Positions 36,933-44,250 of a DNA stretch of 64,000 nucleotides are shown here, in pieces (position 1 is the first letter of the stretch; each line of letters begins with the position of its first letter). The stretch is from NCBI GenBank assembly GCA_031363085.1, contig JANLTU010000245.1, positions 1-64,000 of the forward strand, in the 5' to 3' direction. The position numbers were made by a program, and so were the translations under genes. The stretch is from UBA6921 sp031363085. GTDB lineage: Bacteria; Pseudomonadota; Gammaproteobacteria; SG8-11. Below the pieces are notes generated by a model, which made no database searches, had not been told where the DNA came from, and saw only the letters and a program-made list of their open reading frames with translations.

Positions 36933-36950
36933 TGATCGCGAAACAACGCT
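36933..36950 (-). pseudogene. Fragment of higB toxin gene
   Basis: TGATCGCGAAACAACGCT is identical over 18 bp to 41920-41937 inside the intact higB. In the toxin frame it reads ALFRDHDNPRF, compared with ALFRDQDNMRF in the intact toxin, so similarity extends beyond the identical core. It lies just downstream of a pyrK 3' fragment, the same order as in the intact pyrK-higB locus. Confidence 0.65.
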
Positions 36951-36959
36951 CAGAAGCTT

Positions 36960-37022
36960 TTAGCCGAAAACCGCTGACACATCAAACACCGGTCCATCTA
37001 CACACACCTGTTTCATCGCCAC
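36960..37022 (-). pseudogene. Diverged pyrK 3'-end fragment (copy A)
   Basis: The minus strand reads VAMKQVCVDGPVFDVSAVFG and a stop at 36960-36962. It aligns with the C-terminus of the intact PyrK (YMKRVCVDGPVFDAQAVFS) but with several substitutions, so it is not a simple recent copy of the local gene. Upstream coding sequence is missing; it is joined at a shared ACACCGG to a pilT fragment. Confidence 0.8.
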
Positions 37023-37023
37023 A

Positions 37024-37063
37024 CCGGCGATTTGTAACCTGATTTGCGAAAACAAAATTCCGC
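37024..37063 (+). pseudogene. pilT fragment (AIRNLIREN motif)
   Basis: Forty bases match 34915-34954 of pilT at 38 positions. Both differences are C-to-T changes that turn two arginine codons into cysteine codons (PAICNLICENKIP). It cannot be functional. It is on the same strand as intact pilT and directly follows the pyrK fragment. Confidence 0.85.
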
Positions 37064-37065
37064 TT

Positions 37066-37130
37066 ATCGTCAGGGTCGCCCCCTCCTCGCGCTGGGAATT
37101 TTACTCAGCTCACCGCTCGTGGCGCAGCTC
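37066..37130 (+). pseudogene. pilU fragment
   Basis: This segment aligns with 36017-36078 of pilU, with a 3-base insertion and several substitutions, reading RQGRPLLALGILLSSPLVAQ against RQGRRLALEILLNTPLMAQ. It corresponds to the same protein region as the adjoining pilT fragment, because PilT and PilU are paralogues. Confidence 0.8.
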
Positions 37131-37296
37131 AGCGGCGGCAAGCCATGCTCAGAAATAATCTGCTTTTAATGTTGAGTTAACTTGGACCCAAACCCACAAG
37201 TGTTATCAATGGCTTGCTTCACGTAAACCCTTAGACAGTAGATGCAAATCTGCGACCGGGGCGTGAGGCTATTTTCAACTCTATATAGGTGGGGCC

Positions 37297-39159
37297 ATGC
37301 AGAAAGTCAGAAATTCAAGTGCGGGAATTGCGCTGTTGGTTGTTACAGCGCAGGCATTTCCCGTGTTCGCCGCAGTTCCTTTGGACCCGTTGACGATTCC
37401 TAAATTCGTTACGCCGTTCGAGGTGCCACCGGCGTTCACGCCGATGCTATTGACCGATCCGGTGACGGGAGCAGTCACGAGTCATCTATACCAGATCAGT
37501 GTCACACAGTTTCAGCAACAGGTGCTGCCAGCCGGATTCCCCCAGACAACGGTGTGGGGCTATGGCGGAAACATGGTAGACGCCGCAGGTGTCAAGACCT
37601 ACTACCAGCACTTCCCCGCCGCGACCATTAGCGCGACGCGTGGCGTTCCGGTCAATGTTCAGTGGGTGAACAATTTGGTGGACCCTGTTACCGGCGCGCC
37701 GCTTCCGCATTTATTTCCGGTCGACCCGACCCTGCATTGGGCCAATCCGAACAACATGGGCATGCCCATGCCGCCGTTCGCGCCTGAATACTTGGCGGCG
37801 CAGTCGCCGGTGCCCATCGTGACGCATTTGCACGGCGGCGAAGTGGAATCCGCCAGCGATGGAAATACGCAAGCGTGGTTTACGCCGAATCAGGTTTTGA
37901 CTGGGCCGTCGTTTGTGAAATCCCTTTATACCTATCCCAACACACAACCGGCAGCAACGTTGTGGTATCACGACCACACGCTTGGGATTACGCGTCAAAA
38001 CGTGTACGCGGGTCTGGCGGGTTTTTATCTGCTGCGCGATCCGGCCGATGTACTCGCCGCGCAATTGCCGTCCGGGAACTACGACGTTCCGCTCGTCATT
38101 CAGGACCGTCTGTTCAACACCGACGGCTCACTGAATTTTCCCAGCGTTGGCGTGAATCCGGATATCCACCCGTATTGGTCGCCGGAAACATTCGGCAACA
38201 CCATCGTCGTTAATGGCAAGACCTGGCCCAACATGAACGTGGAACGCCGCGCCTACCGGTTTCGTCTGTTGAACGGTTCCAATGCGCGGGTTTTCACACT
38301 GTCGTTGTCCAATGGTAGATGGTTTACCCAGATTGCCTCCGACGGCGGTTATCTACCCGTACCTGCAAGACTGTCGTCGCTGACGCTCGCTCCCGGCGAG
38401 CGCGCCGAAGTCATCATTGATTTCTCTACCATGAATCCCGGCAGAATCATCGTTCGCAATAGCGCTGCTGCGCCGTTTCCTATTGGTGTAGCTGCCGATC
38501 CGCTGACCGTCGGGCAAGTTATGCAGTTCACGGCGTTGCCCGGCAAGGCCGCAGGTACAAAGATTCCGGCGGTCTTGAATAGGATGCCTGCGCTTACCGC
38601 CAACGCGCCGACGCGCACGCTGACCTTGAACGAAGCGATGGGCCCACTCGGACCGGTTGCGGTGCTGTTGAACGGCCAGATGTATGACAGCGCCATTTCT
38701 GAGTTGCCGCGCGTGGGCGCTACCGAAATCTGGGAAGTCGTTAACACAACGGTGGATATGCATCCCATCCATCTGCATTTAGTGCAATTCCAGGTGCTCA
38801 ACCGTCAAGCTTACAATACCGTTGGCTATGCCGCCGCGTGGGATGCCCTGAACGGTGGCGGCATGTTGCCGTTGATGACGCCGACCGTGCCTCTGTCGCC
38901 AGCCGCCTATCTGTTGGGGCCAGTCCAGCTTCCGGCGGCCTCCGAGCGCGGCTGGAAAGACACGGTCCGCATGAATCCTGGCGAAGTGACACGCATCATG
39001 GTGCGTTATGCGCCGGTTGAGGCGCCAGTGGCGACAACTGTACCGGGTGTGAATCTCTACGCATTCAATCCAAGTGTCGGCCCGGGCTACGTGTGGCATT
39101 GCCATATCCTGGATCATGAAGACAACGAGATGATGCGGCCGCTGCAAGTTTTGCCGTAA
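37297..39159 (+). CDS. Multicopper oxidase (CotA/bilirubin-oxidase-like), exported
   Basis: The 620-residue protein has a signal peptide (about residues 1-26) and three cupredoxin domains. All four copper-ligand motifs are present: THLHGGEVESASDG, LWYHDHTLGITRQNVYAG, MHPIHLHLVQFQVLNR, and the C-terminal WHCHILDHEDNEMMRPLQV, which supplies the type-1 Cys-His-Met ligands. Such enzymes couple one-electron oxidation of metals, phenols or bilirubin-like compounds to O2 reduction. The motif arrangement is closest to CotA-like enzymes. It is followed by a terminator and a two-component system that may control it. It lies between two pyrK 3' fragments. Confidence 0.9.
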   Translation: MQKVRNSSAGIALLVVTAQAFPVFAAVPLDPLTIPKFVTPFEVPPAFTPMLLTDPVTGAVTSHLYQISVTQFQQQVLPAGFPQTTVWGYGGNMVDAAGVKTYYQHFPAATISATRGVPVNVQWVNNLVDPVTGAPLPHLFPVDPTLHWANPNNMGMPMPPFAPEYLAAQSPVPIVTHLHGGEVESASDGNTQAWFTPNQVLTGPSFVKSLYTYPNTQPAATLWYHDHTLGITRQNVYAGLAGFYLLRDPADVLAAQLPSGNYDVPLVIQDRLFNTDGSLNFPSVGVNPDIHPYWSPETFGNTIVVNGKTWPNMNVERRAYRFRLLNGSNARVFTLSLSNGRWFTQIASDGGYLPVPARLSSLTLAPGERAEVIIDFSTMNPGRIIVRNSAAAPFPIGVAADPLTVGQVMQFTALPGKAAGTKIPAVLNRMPALTANAPTRTLTLNEAMGPLGPVAVLLNGQMYDSAISELPRVGATEIWEVVNTTVDMHPIHLHLVQFQVLNRQAYNTVGYAAAWDALNGGGMLPLMTPTVPLSPAAYLLGPVQLPAASERGWKDTVRMNPGEVTRIMVRYAPVEAPVATTVPGVNLYAFNPSVGPGYVWHCHILDHEDNEMMRPLQVLP

Positions 39160-39186
39160 CATTGCAGTGCCGAAGTTGATTTATCC

Positions 39187-39219
39187 ATGGGCCACGCTAA
39201 CGTGGCCCATTTTCTTTTT
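39187..39219 (+). terminator. Rho-independent terminator after multicopper oxidase gene
   Basis: ATGGGCCACG (39187-39196), loop CTAA and CGTGGCCCAT (39201-39210) form a perfect 10-bp GC-rich stem followed by TTTCTTTTT. It lies between the oxidase gene and the regulator gene, so the two-component genes need their own promoter or read-through. Confidence 0.9.
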
Positions 39220-39229
39220 GGGGGTGTAG

Positions 39230-39883
39230 ATGCGTATCTTGGTCGTGGAAGACGACGAGGCGCTGGGGAATGGTGTGCAGACCTGGTTACGTCTCAAAGG
39301 GTACTCCGTCGATTTATTCCGCGACGGTCATGCTGCGCAACAGGCGCTGAAAGCCGTCGCTTACCGCCTAGTGATTTTGGATCTTGGCCTGCCCACCATG
39401 GACGGTCTGACCTTGCTGCGTTGGATACGGGATCGTGCCGACCTGACACCGGTGATGGTGATCACTGCGCGTGACACATTAAAAGATCGTCTGCGTGGTC
39501 TGGACGGCGGTGCCGATGACTACTTGGTGAAGCCCTTCGAAATGGAAGAGCTTGCCGCGCGTATCCGCGCGCTGGAGCGTCGACTTAACCAGCGCGCCAG
39601 CCCGCTGCTGTGTCACGGCCCGGTGGTACTGGACCCCGCCGCGATGACCGTAGCGCTGGACGGCGCGAAGCTGAACGTCTCGCGCCGCGAGTTCGTGGTG
39701 TTGCGCGAGTTGCTTGAAAACAAGGGGAAACCGGTGTCACGCGATCAACTTGATCACCTGCTCTATGCCTGGGGCGAAGAGGTTGAAAGCAACACCGTCA
39801 GTGTTCACATTCACAATCTGCGCAAGAAACTCGGTGAGAATTTTATCGTTACCCGGCGCGGGTTCGGTTACCTCGTGGTGTAA
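39230..39883 (+). CDS. OmpR/PhoB-type response regulator
   Basis: The 217-residue protein has a receiver domain with phospho-acceptor Asp51 (RLVILDLGLP), acidic pocket VVEDDEA and Lys in DDYLVKPFEMEEL. Its C-terminal winged helix contains LNVSRREFVVLRELLENKGK and NTVSVHIHNLRKKLGE. It is most like QseB/PmrA regulators. Its gene ends 3 nt before the kinase gene. It probably acts on the neighbouring multicopper oxidase (inference from linkage). It starts only 10 nt after the terminator. Confidence 0.92.
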   Translation: MRILVVEDDEALGNGVQTWLRLKGYSVDLFRDGHAAQQALKAVAYRLVILDLGLPTMDGLTLLRWIRDRADLTPVMVITARDTLKDRLRGLDGGADDYLVKPFEMEELAARIRALERRLNQRASPLLCHGPVVLDPAAMTVALDGAKLNVSRREFVVLRELLENKGKPVSRDQLDHLLYAWGEEVESNTVSVHIHNLRKKLGENFIVTRRGFGYLVV

Positions 39884-39886
39884 CTC

Positions 39887-41281
39887 ATGCACGTTTCGCT
39901 GCGGCGCCGCTTCCTGACAGTAATGCTGTCTGTGTTCTCAATGGCATGGATCGCCGCAACGGCTGGAATTTATCTCGACAGTTTTCACGAAACTGCGGAA
40001 TTGTTGGACGCGGAATTGCGGCGCACGGCCAGTGTCGTTATGGGAATGAGCCTGCACGAGTTGGAGGAGGAGCTGTTGTCGCGCGGTACCCGCACGCTAG
40101 ACATCGCAGGATATGAAAATGTGGTCACCAGCGCTGAGGCGAAGATCGCGTTCCAGGTCTGGCTCGCCAACGGCCAGTTGGCGGTGCGTACCGATAACGC
40201 GCCGCTCACTCCGTTGCCCAGCACGACCGGCGGGTTTGTCGATTCCGCCGTAGGCAACGAATATTGGCGTGTCTACGCGTTGGTCGATGCACGTACCGGG
40301 ATTACCGTTCGGGTGGGCGAGCATGAGAGCGTGCGCCATAAAATGTCGAGCGATGTCGCTTTTCGCACGGTGCTGTCGCTGATGGTAATCGTGCCCATCA
40401 TCGGATTGATGACGTGGATCGGCGTTGGCCGCGCAATGGAACCGCTGGGCCGCCTGACCGATCAGGTCGCACGCCGACAGCCCCACGACTTCAGTGCGGT
40501 CGGCCTCAAGGGTTCGCCGCGCGAGATCGAACCGTTAATCAACGCGCTGAACCGGTTGTTCACCTGCCTGAAACTGGCGTTCGAAAATACGCGTCGTTTC
40601 ACCGCCGACGCCGCGCACGAACTGCGTACCCCGTTGAGCGCGATGGCGGTGCAAACCGACGTGGCGATACTGGCGACGGATGAGGAAGTGCGTGCTACAG
40701 CATTGAATTATTTGAAGAAATCGATTCGCGACATGACGCAATTAGTGCATCAATTGCTGACCCTCGCGCGCTGGGACGGCAATGTGATCGACCTGCACCG
40801 ATGCCTCCTGAATCTTGCCGAGACCGTGCACGCGGTTGTGAGTAAACTGGAAGATCAGGCGCGTGCGCGGGATATCCGCCTTACTGTGACTGTCAGTGCC
40901 GAACCATTGCTGCTGGCGGATGAAACGGCCATCCATCTGGTGGTGCGCAATCTGCTCGACAACGCCATTCGCTATACCCCGGTCGGTGGCCAAGTGAGCG
41001 TGGAGGTTAATGTGGTCGCCGGATACGCTACGCTGCACGTGGCAGACACCGGGCCGGGCATTGCCCCGGAACAGCGTGAGCGGTTATTTCAGCGTTTTTA
41101 CCGCGCAGGACGCAGCGACGGCGGGGGTAGCGGGCTAGGTCTTTCGATCACGCAGCGCTGTATCGAACTGCATCAGGGTACTATCGAAATTGACAGCGCC
41201 GACGGTGGTGGGTTGGCCGTGACGGTGTATCTGCCGCTGCCAAAAACAGGAATCGGCGGACGTCCTTCAGCGAAATCCTGA
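39887..41281 (+). CDS. Sensor histidine kinase (QseC/PmrB-like)
   Basis: The 464-residue membrane kinase has two membrane segments (about residues 10-30 and 160-185) flanking a periplasmic sensor of about 130 residues. A HAMP-like region follows, then the H-box FTADAAHELRTPLSAMAVQT with His244, N-box LVVRNLLDNAIRYTP, G1 ADTGPGIAPEQRERLFQRFY and G2 GSGLGLSITQR. The cytoplasmic part is of the QseC type; the sensor carries no obvious metal-binding cluster. It pairs with the regulator at 39230-39883. The gene ends 8 nt from the stop of a pyrK 3' fragment. Confidence 0.92.
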   Translation: MHVSLRRRFLTVMLSVFSMAWIAATAGIYLDSFHETAELLDAELRRTASVVMGMSLHELEEELLSRGTRTLDIAGYENVVTSAEAKIAFQVWLANGQLAVRTDNAPLTPLPSTTGGFVDSAVGNEYWRVYALVDARTGITVRVGEHESVRHKMSSDVAFRTVLSLMVIVPIIGLMTWIGVGRAMEPLGRLTDQVARRQPHDFSAVGLKGSPREIEPLINALNRLFTCLKLAFENTRRFTADAAHELRTPLSAMAVQTDVAILATDEEVRATALNYLKKSIRDMTQLVHQLLTLARWDGNVIDLHRCLLNLAETVHAVVSKLEDQARARDIRLTVTVSAEPLLLADETAIHLVVRNLLDNAIRYTPVGGQVSVEVNVVAGYATLHVADTGPGIAPEQRERLFQRFYRAGRSDGGGSGLGLSITQRCIELHQGTIEIDSADGGGLAVTVYLPLPKTGIGGRPSAKS

Positions 41282-41289
41282 AGTAGCGC

Positions 41290-41373
41290 TCACGAAAATA
41301 CGCTGGCCGCATCAAACACCGGCCCATCCACACACACGCGCTTCATCGCCGCTTCGTGCTCGGTCTTGACTTC
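41290..41373 (-). pseudogene. Diverged pyrK 3'-end fragment (copy B)
   Basis: The minus strand reads 27 residues plus stop, beginning EVKTEHEAAMKRVCVDGP and ending VFDAASVFS. It is colinear with the last 27 residues of intact PyrK (EVKTDTGVYMKRVCVDGP, VFDAQAVFS). Twenty of 27 residues agree and the exact 84-bp length is kept, but the divergence is too great for a recent local duplication. It ends 3 nt before the higA stop codon. The fragment lacks a start and cannot be a gene. Confidence 0.85.
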
Positions 41374-41376
41374 AAG

Positions 41377-41682
41377 TTAGGCTGCGTGACGATGTACACG
41401 CTTCTCCACTTCCGCACCCACCGTGCGCTGGGCCAAGCGCAAGTCATAATCCGCCTGGAGTCCCATCCAAACTTCGGGTGATACGCCAAAGTATTTTCCC
41501 AGACGTAATGCCGTATCTGCCGTGATTCCACGCTTTCCGTTCACAATGGCGCTGATGCGCCCCGGCGGCACCACGATCTCGCGCGCCAAGCGGTTGATGC
41601 TGATGTCCATCGGCTGCATGAATTCTTCGAAAAGAATCTCACCGGGGTGGATTGGAGTAAGTAGTTTTGATTTAGCTGCCAT
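41377..41682 (-). CDS. higA: HigA-family antitoxin (XRE-type)
   Basis: The 101-residue protein contains the HigA signature IHPGEILFEEFMQPMDISIN and RLAREIVVPPGRISAIVNGK, then GITADTALRLGKYFGVSPEV. This is a helix-turn-helix that binds its own promoter and neutralises the toxin. It lies 8 nt after higB in toxin-first order, typical of higBA. The stop lies next to pyrK fragment B. Confidence 0.94.
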   Translation of the reverse strand: MAAKSKLLTPIHPGEILFEEFMQPMDISINRLAREIVVPPGRISAIVNGKRGITADTALRLGKYFGVSPEVWMGLQADYDLRLAQRTVGAEVEKRVHRHAA

Positions 41683-41690
41683 AGTTCACC

Positions 41691-41969
41691 TTAGTGGTAA
41701 TCGACTATTTCGACGTCGTAAGCATCTCCATCCTTCCAGCTAAAGCAAAGACGCCATTGGTCGTTGACGCGAACACTGTATTGTCCTTTGCGGTTGGCTT
41801 TAAGTGCTTCTAGACGGTTTCCCGGTGGTGCGCGCAGATCGTCCAGCACTTTTGCGCGATGCAGATACAGCAATTTGCGGCGTGCAACGCGTTCGATTGC
41901 TCGAAACCGCATATTGTCCTGATCGCGAAACAACGCTTCGGTATCGCTACAATTGAAGGATCGGATCAT
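41691..41969 (-). CDS. higB: HigB/RelE-type toxin (ribosome-dependent mRNA interferase)
   Basis: The 92-residue protein begins MIRSFNCSDTEALFRD and contains the family phrases LDDLRAPPGNRLEALK, GQYSVRVNDQWRLCFSW and VEIVDYH. Toxins of this family cleave mRNA on the ribosome. It starts 77 nt downstream of the pyrK stop and is followed by higA. A fragment of a second higB lies at 36933-36950. Confidence 0.94.
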   Translation of the reverse strand: MIRSFNCSDTEALFRDQDNMRFRAIERVARRKLLYLHRAKVLDDLRAPPGNRLEALKANRKGQYSVRVNDQWRLCFSWKDGDAYDVEIVDYH

Positions 41970-42046
41970 GATTGAGGTAGACTATGACGCGCTGCGTAAT
42001 ATGTAAAGCGATCTAGTCTATATTCCGGCTAGGAGATATGCCACAG

Positions 42047-42922
42047 TCAGCTAAAGACTGCCTGCGCATCAAACACCGGCCCATCCACACACACACGCTT
42101 CATGTACACACCGGTATCGGTCTTGACTTCTACGGTGCAACCCGCACAACCGCCAACGGCGCAGGCCATGAATTCTTCCAGCGATACTTGGCAGGGCAAG
42201 GCAAATTCGCCGGCCAGTTTAGCGGTGGCGTGCAGCATTGGGTGTGGGCCGCAGGCGAAGATTTCCACTTCGTTGCGTTGCGCGGGGGTCAGCGTGTTAA
42301 GCCAAGCGCGTGCGACATCGGTGACGTAGCCGTCGAAACAGCCGGGGTAATTTTGTTGGCTGGCGAGGCGGCTTGCGATGCCCCAGTCTTCCATTAACGG
42401 CATCGCGGCGATGACGCCGGGCGGCATGCCGGGCACGATGATATGCGAGGGCCGCGTGGTGAACGGGAACGGCACTTCCGAGCCCATGATGACGAATGGC
42501 TTGTAAGTTTTATCGGTGCGCAGATGCTCGGCCAGAAATACCATCGGTGGTATGCCGACGCCGCCACCGATCAGCAATGCGCGCGGCCGTTCGAGGTGCG
42601 GTGTGAACGGTACGCCGATGGGGCCAAGAATTGACAAACTCTCGCCGATTTTGCGCGTTGCGAGCAAGCGCGTGCCCTCGCCCAGGACTTTGTACAGAAA
42701 ATCCACCCAGCCTTCCTGCGTGCTCACGCGCATGATCGACAGCGGCCGCCGCATCGGCAGCATGTCAGCGCAGCGGATGTGCACAAAGCTGCCCGGCTGC
42801 GCGCGCGCAGCGACACGCGGTGCATGGACACGCAACACGTATTGATCACCCGGATGCGCGCTGTGCGCGAGGATGTGCGCGTCGTCTTCGAGGCAGATGC
42901 TGTTGCGGTGGGGTTGGTTCAT
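42047..42922 (-). CDS. pyrK: PyrK-like dihydroorotate dehydrogenase electron-transfer subunit
   Basis: The 291-residue protein has a ferredoxin-reductase-type FAD domain (MRRPLSIMRVSTQEGWVDFL), an NAD-binding domain (ALLIGGGVGIPPMVFLAEHL, and EIFACGPHPML) and a C-terminal 2Fe-2S site in MACAVGGCAGCTVEV and RVCVDGPVFDA. PyrK normally passes electrons from a class 1B PyrD to NAD; no pyrD is in the window. ATG 42922 after GGAG is used; the longer open frame to 43018 overlaps pyrC'. It is the terminal gene of the pyr cluster, and its 3' end is the site of the repeated fragments and the higBA insertion. Confidence 0.88.
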   Translation of the reverse strand: MNQPHRNSICLEDDAHILAHSAHPGDQYVLRVHAPRVAARAQPGSFVHIRCADMLPMRRPLSIMRVSTQEGWVDFLYKVLGEGTRLLATRKIGESLSILGPIGVPFTPHLERPRALLIGGGVGIPPMVFLAEHLRTDKTYKPFVIMGSEVPFPFTTRPSHIIVPGMPPGVIAAMPLMEDWGIASRLASQQNYPGCFDGYVTDVARAWLNTLTPAQRNEVEIFACGPHPMLHATAKLAGEFALPCQVSLEEFMACAVGGCAGCTVEVKTDTGVYMKRVCVDGPVFDAQAVFS

Positions 42923-42975
42923 GACTTGTGCTCCGGCGGGTTTCGCACCAGGGTGCGGCAAGCAGCGCCCTACGT

Positions 42976-44250
42976 TTAATTTTGAAAGACGATGCGGCCG
43001 CCGACCAGCGTGTAACACACGCGCCCCTGTAATTCCCAGCCGCTAAAGGGGGTGTTGCGTCCTTGGCTGACGAGCTGGGTTTCGCTCACGGTCCAAAACG
43101 CGTGCGGATCGTAGATACACAGGTCGGCGGCGACGCCGATGTTCAGCGTGCCGGCGTTGATGCCCAGAATCTTGGCGGGGCCGTAGGTTATGCGGTTGAT
43201 GAGGTCGCTGAGTCGCATGCCGGCTTCTTCGCCCGCGCGCAGACTCAGCGGCAACAAGGTTTCGAGCGCCGAGATACCGGGTTCGGTTTCGGCGAACGGC
43301 GCCAGTTTGGCGTCGGCGTCGTGCGGCTGGTGGTCGGAGCAGATCGCCGCGAGCGTGCCGCGCAAAAGTCCGGTGAGCAAGCCGGCACGATCACGCGCAC
43401 TGCGCAGTGGGGGCCGGATGTGACAATGGGTATTGAAGTCGGCGACGTCCATGTCGGTGAGGTGCAAATGGTGGGCGGTGACGTCGGTGCTGATCGGCAC
43501 GCCGTCGTATTGCACGCGTGCCACCATCTGCACCGCGCGCGCGGTCGACAGATTGCCGAAGTGGGCGCGCACGCCAGTCTGCTGGATCAGCAGCAGGTCG
43601 CGGCCCACCGCAACGGTCTCGGCGGTTTCCGGAATTCCGGTCAAGCCCAGGCGCACGCTCACCGCGCTTTCGTGCATCACGCCACCACCCAGCCAGGGAT
43701 CTTCGCTATGCAAAAATACCGTGAGATCGAGGCTCGCGGCGTATTCCAGCGCGCGGCGCATGACCTGGGTGTCGGTGATCGCATGGAGCGCGTTGCTGAC
43801 GCCGACGCAGCCGGCTTGTTTGAGCGCGTGCATTTCGGAAAGCTGCGTGCCCTGCAAGCCTTGCGTCAACGCACCTAATGTCACAACCCGCGCCTTGCCG
43901 GCAAGTCCAGCGCGGTGATGAATCAGATCGGCGACCGCCGGGTTGTCGATCACCGGGTCGGTGTCGGGCGGGCAGCACAGCGTGGTCACACCGCCCGCCA
44001 CCGCAGCCGCGCATTCGCTGGCGATGGTGCCTTTGTGTTCGTGGCCCGGTTCACGGGGACGCGCGCGCAAGTCCACTAGCCCGGGGCACAGCACCAAGCC
44101 GGCCGCTTCAATGACGTGTTCGGCGGCAAAACCCAGCGGCGCATGCAGCACGCCGGCGATGCGGCCGTCGGCAATCCACACGTCGCCGAGCTGGTCGATT
44201 TGATTGGCCGGGTCGACGACGCGGGCACCGCGAATATGGATGCGTTTCAC
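42976..44250 (-). CDS. pyrC': Dihydroorotase-like protein PyrC' (probably non-catalytic)
   Basis: The 424-residue amidohydrolase-fold protein is of the class-I dihydroorotase family. The usual D-x-H-x-H-x-R-x-P-G motif is replaced by LVDLRARPREPG, so both first metal-binding histidines are missing. The later SDHQPHD and HSED regions are partly kept. This pattern matches the inactive PyrC' (PyrX) subunits that form a dodecameric complex with PyrB in pseudomonads. A separate active dihydroorotase must exist elsewhere. It overlaps pyrB by 4 nt (ATGA), which supports the shared-complex role. Confidence 0.88.
   Translation of the reverse strand: MKRIHIRGARVVDPANQIDQLGDVWIADGRIAGVLHAPLGFAAEHVIEAAGLVLCPGLVDLRARPREPGHEHKGTIASECAAAVAGGVTTLCCPPDTDPVIDNPAVADLIHHRAGLAGKARVVTLGALTQGLQGTQLSEMHALKQAGCVGVSNALHAITDTQVMRRALEYAASLDLTVFLHSEDPWLGGGVMHESAVSVRLGLTGIPETAETVAVGRDLLLIQQTGVRAHFGNLSTARAVQMVARVQYDGVPISTDVTAHHLHLTDMDVADFNTHCHIRPPLRSARDRAGLLTGLLRGTLAAICSDHQPHDADAKLAPFAETEPGISALETLLPLSLRAGEEAGMRLSDLINRITYGPAKILGINAGTLNIGVAADLCIYDPHAFWTVSETQLVSQGRNTPFSGWELQGRVCYTLVGGRIVFQN

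Larger units (their letters stand above)
36816..37296. other. Remnant-rich spacer upstream of multicopper oxidase gene
   Basis: No intact gene is present. The part 36933-37130 is a mosaic of higB, pyrK, pilT and pilU fragments (listed separately). The rest, 37131-37296, is probably the promoter and leader of the multicopper oxidase gene, whose ribosome-binding site AGGTGGGG lies just before ATG 37297. I see no transposase, integrase or clear terminal inverted repeats. Confidence 0.7.
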
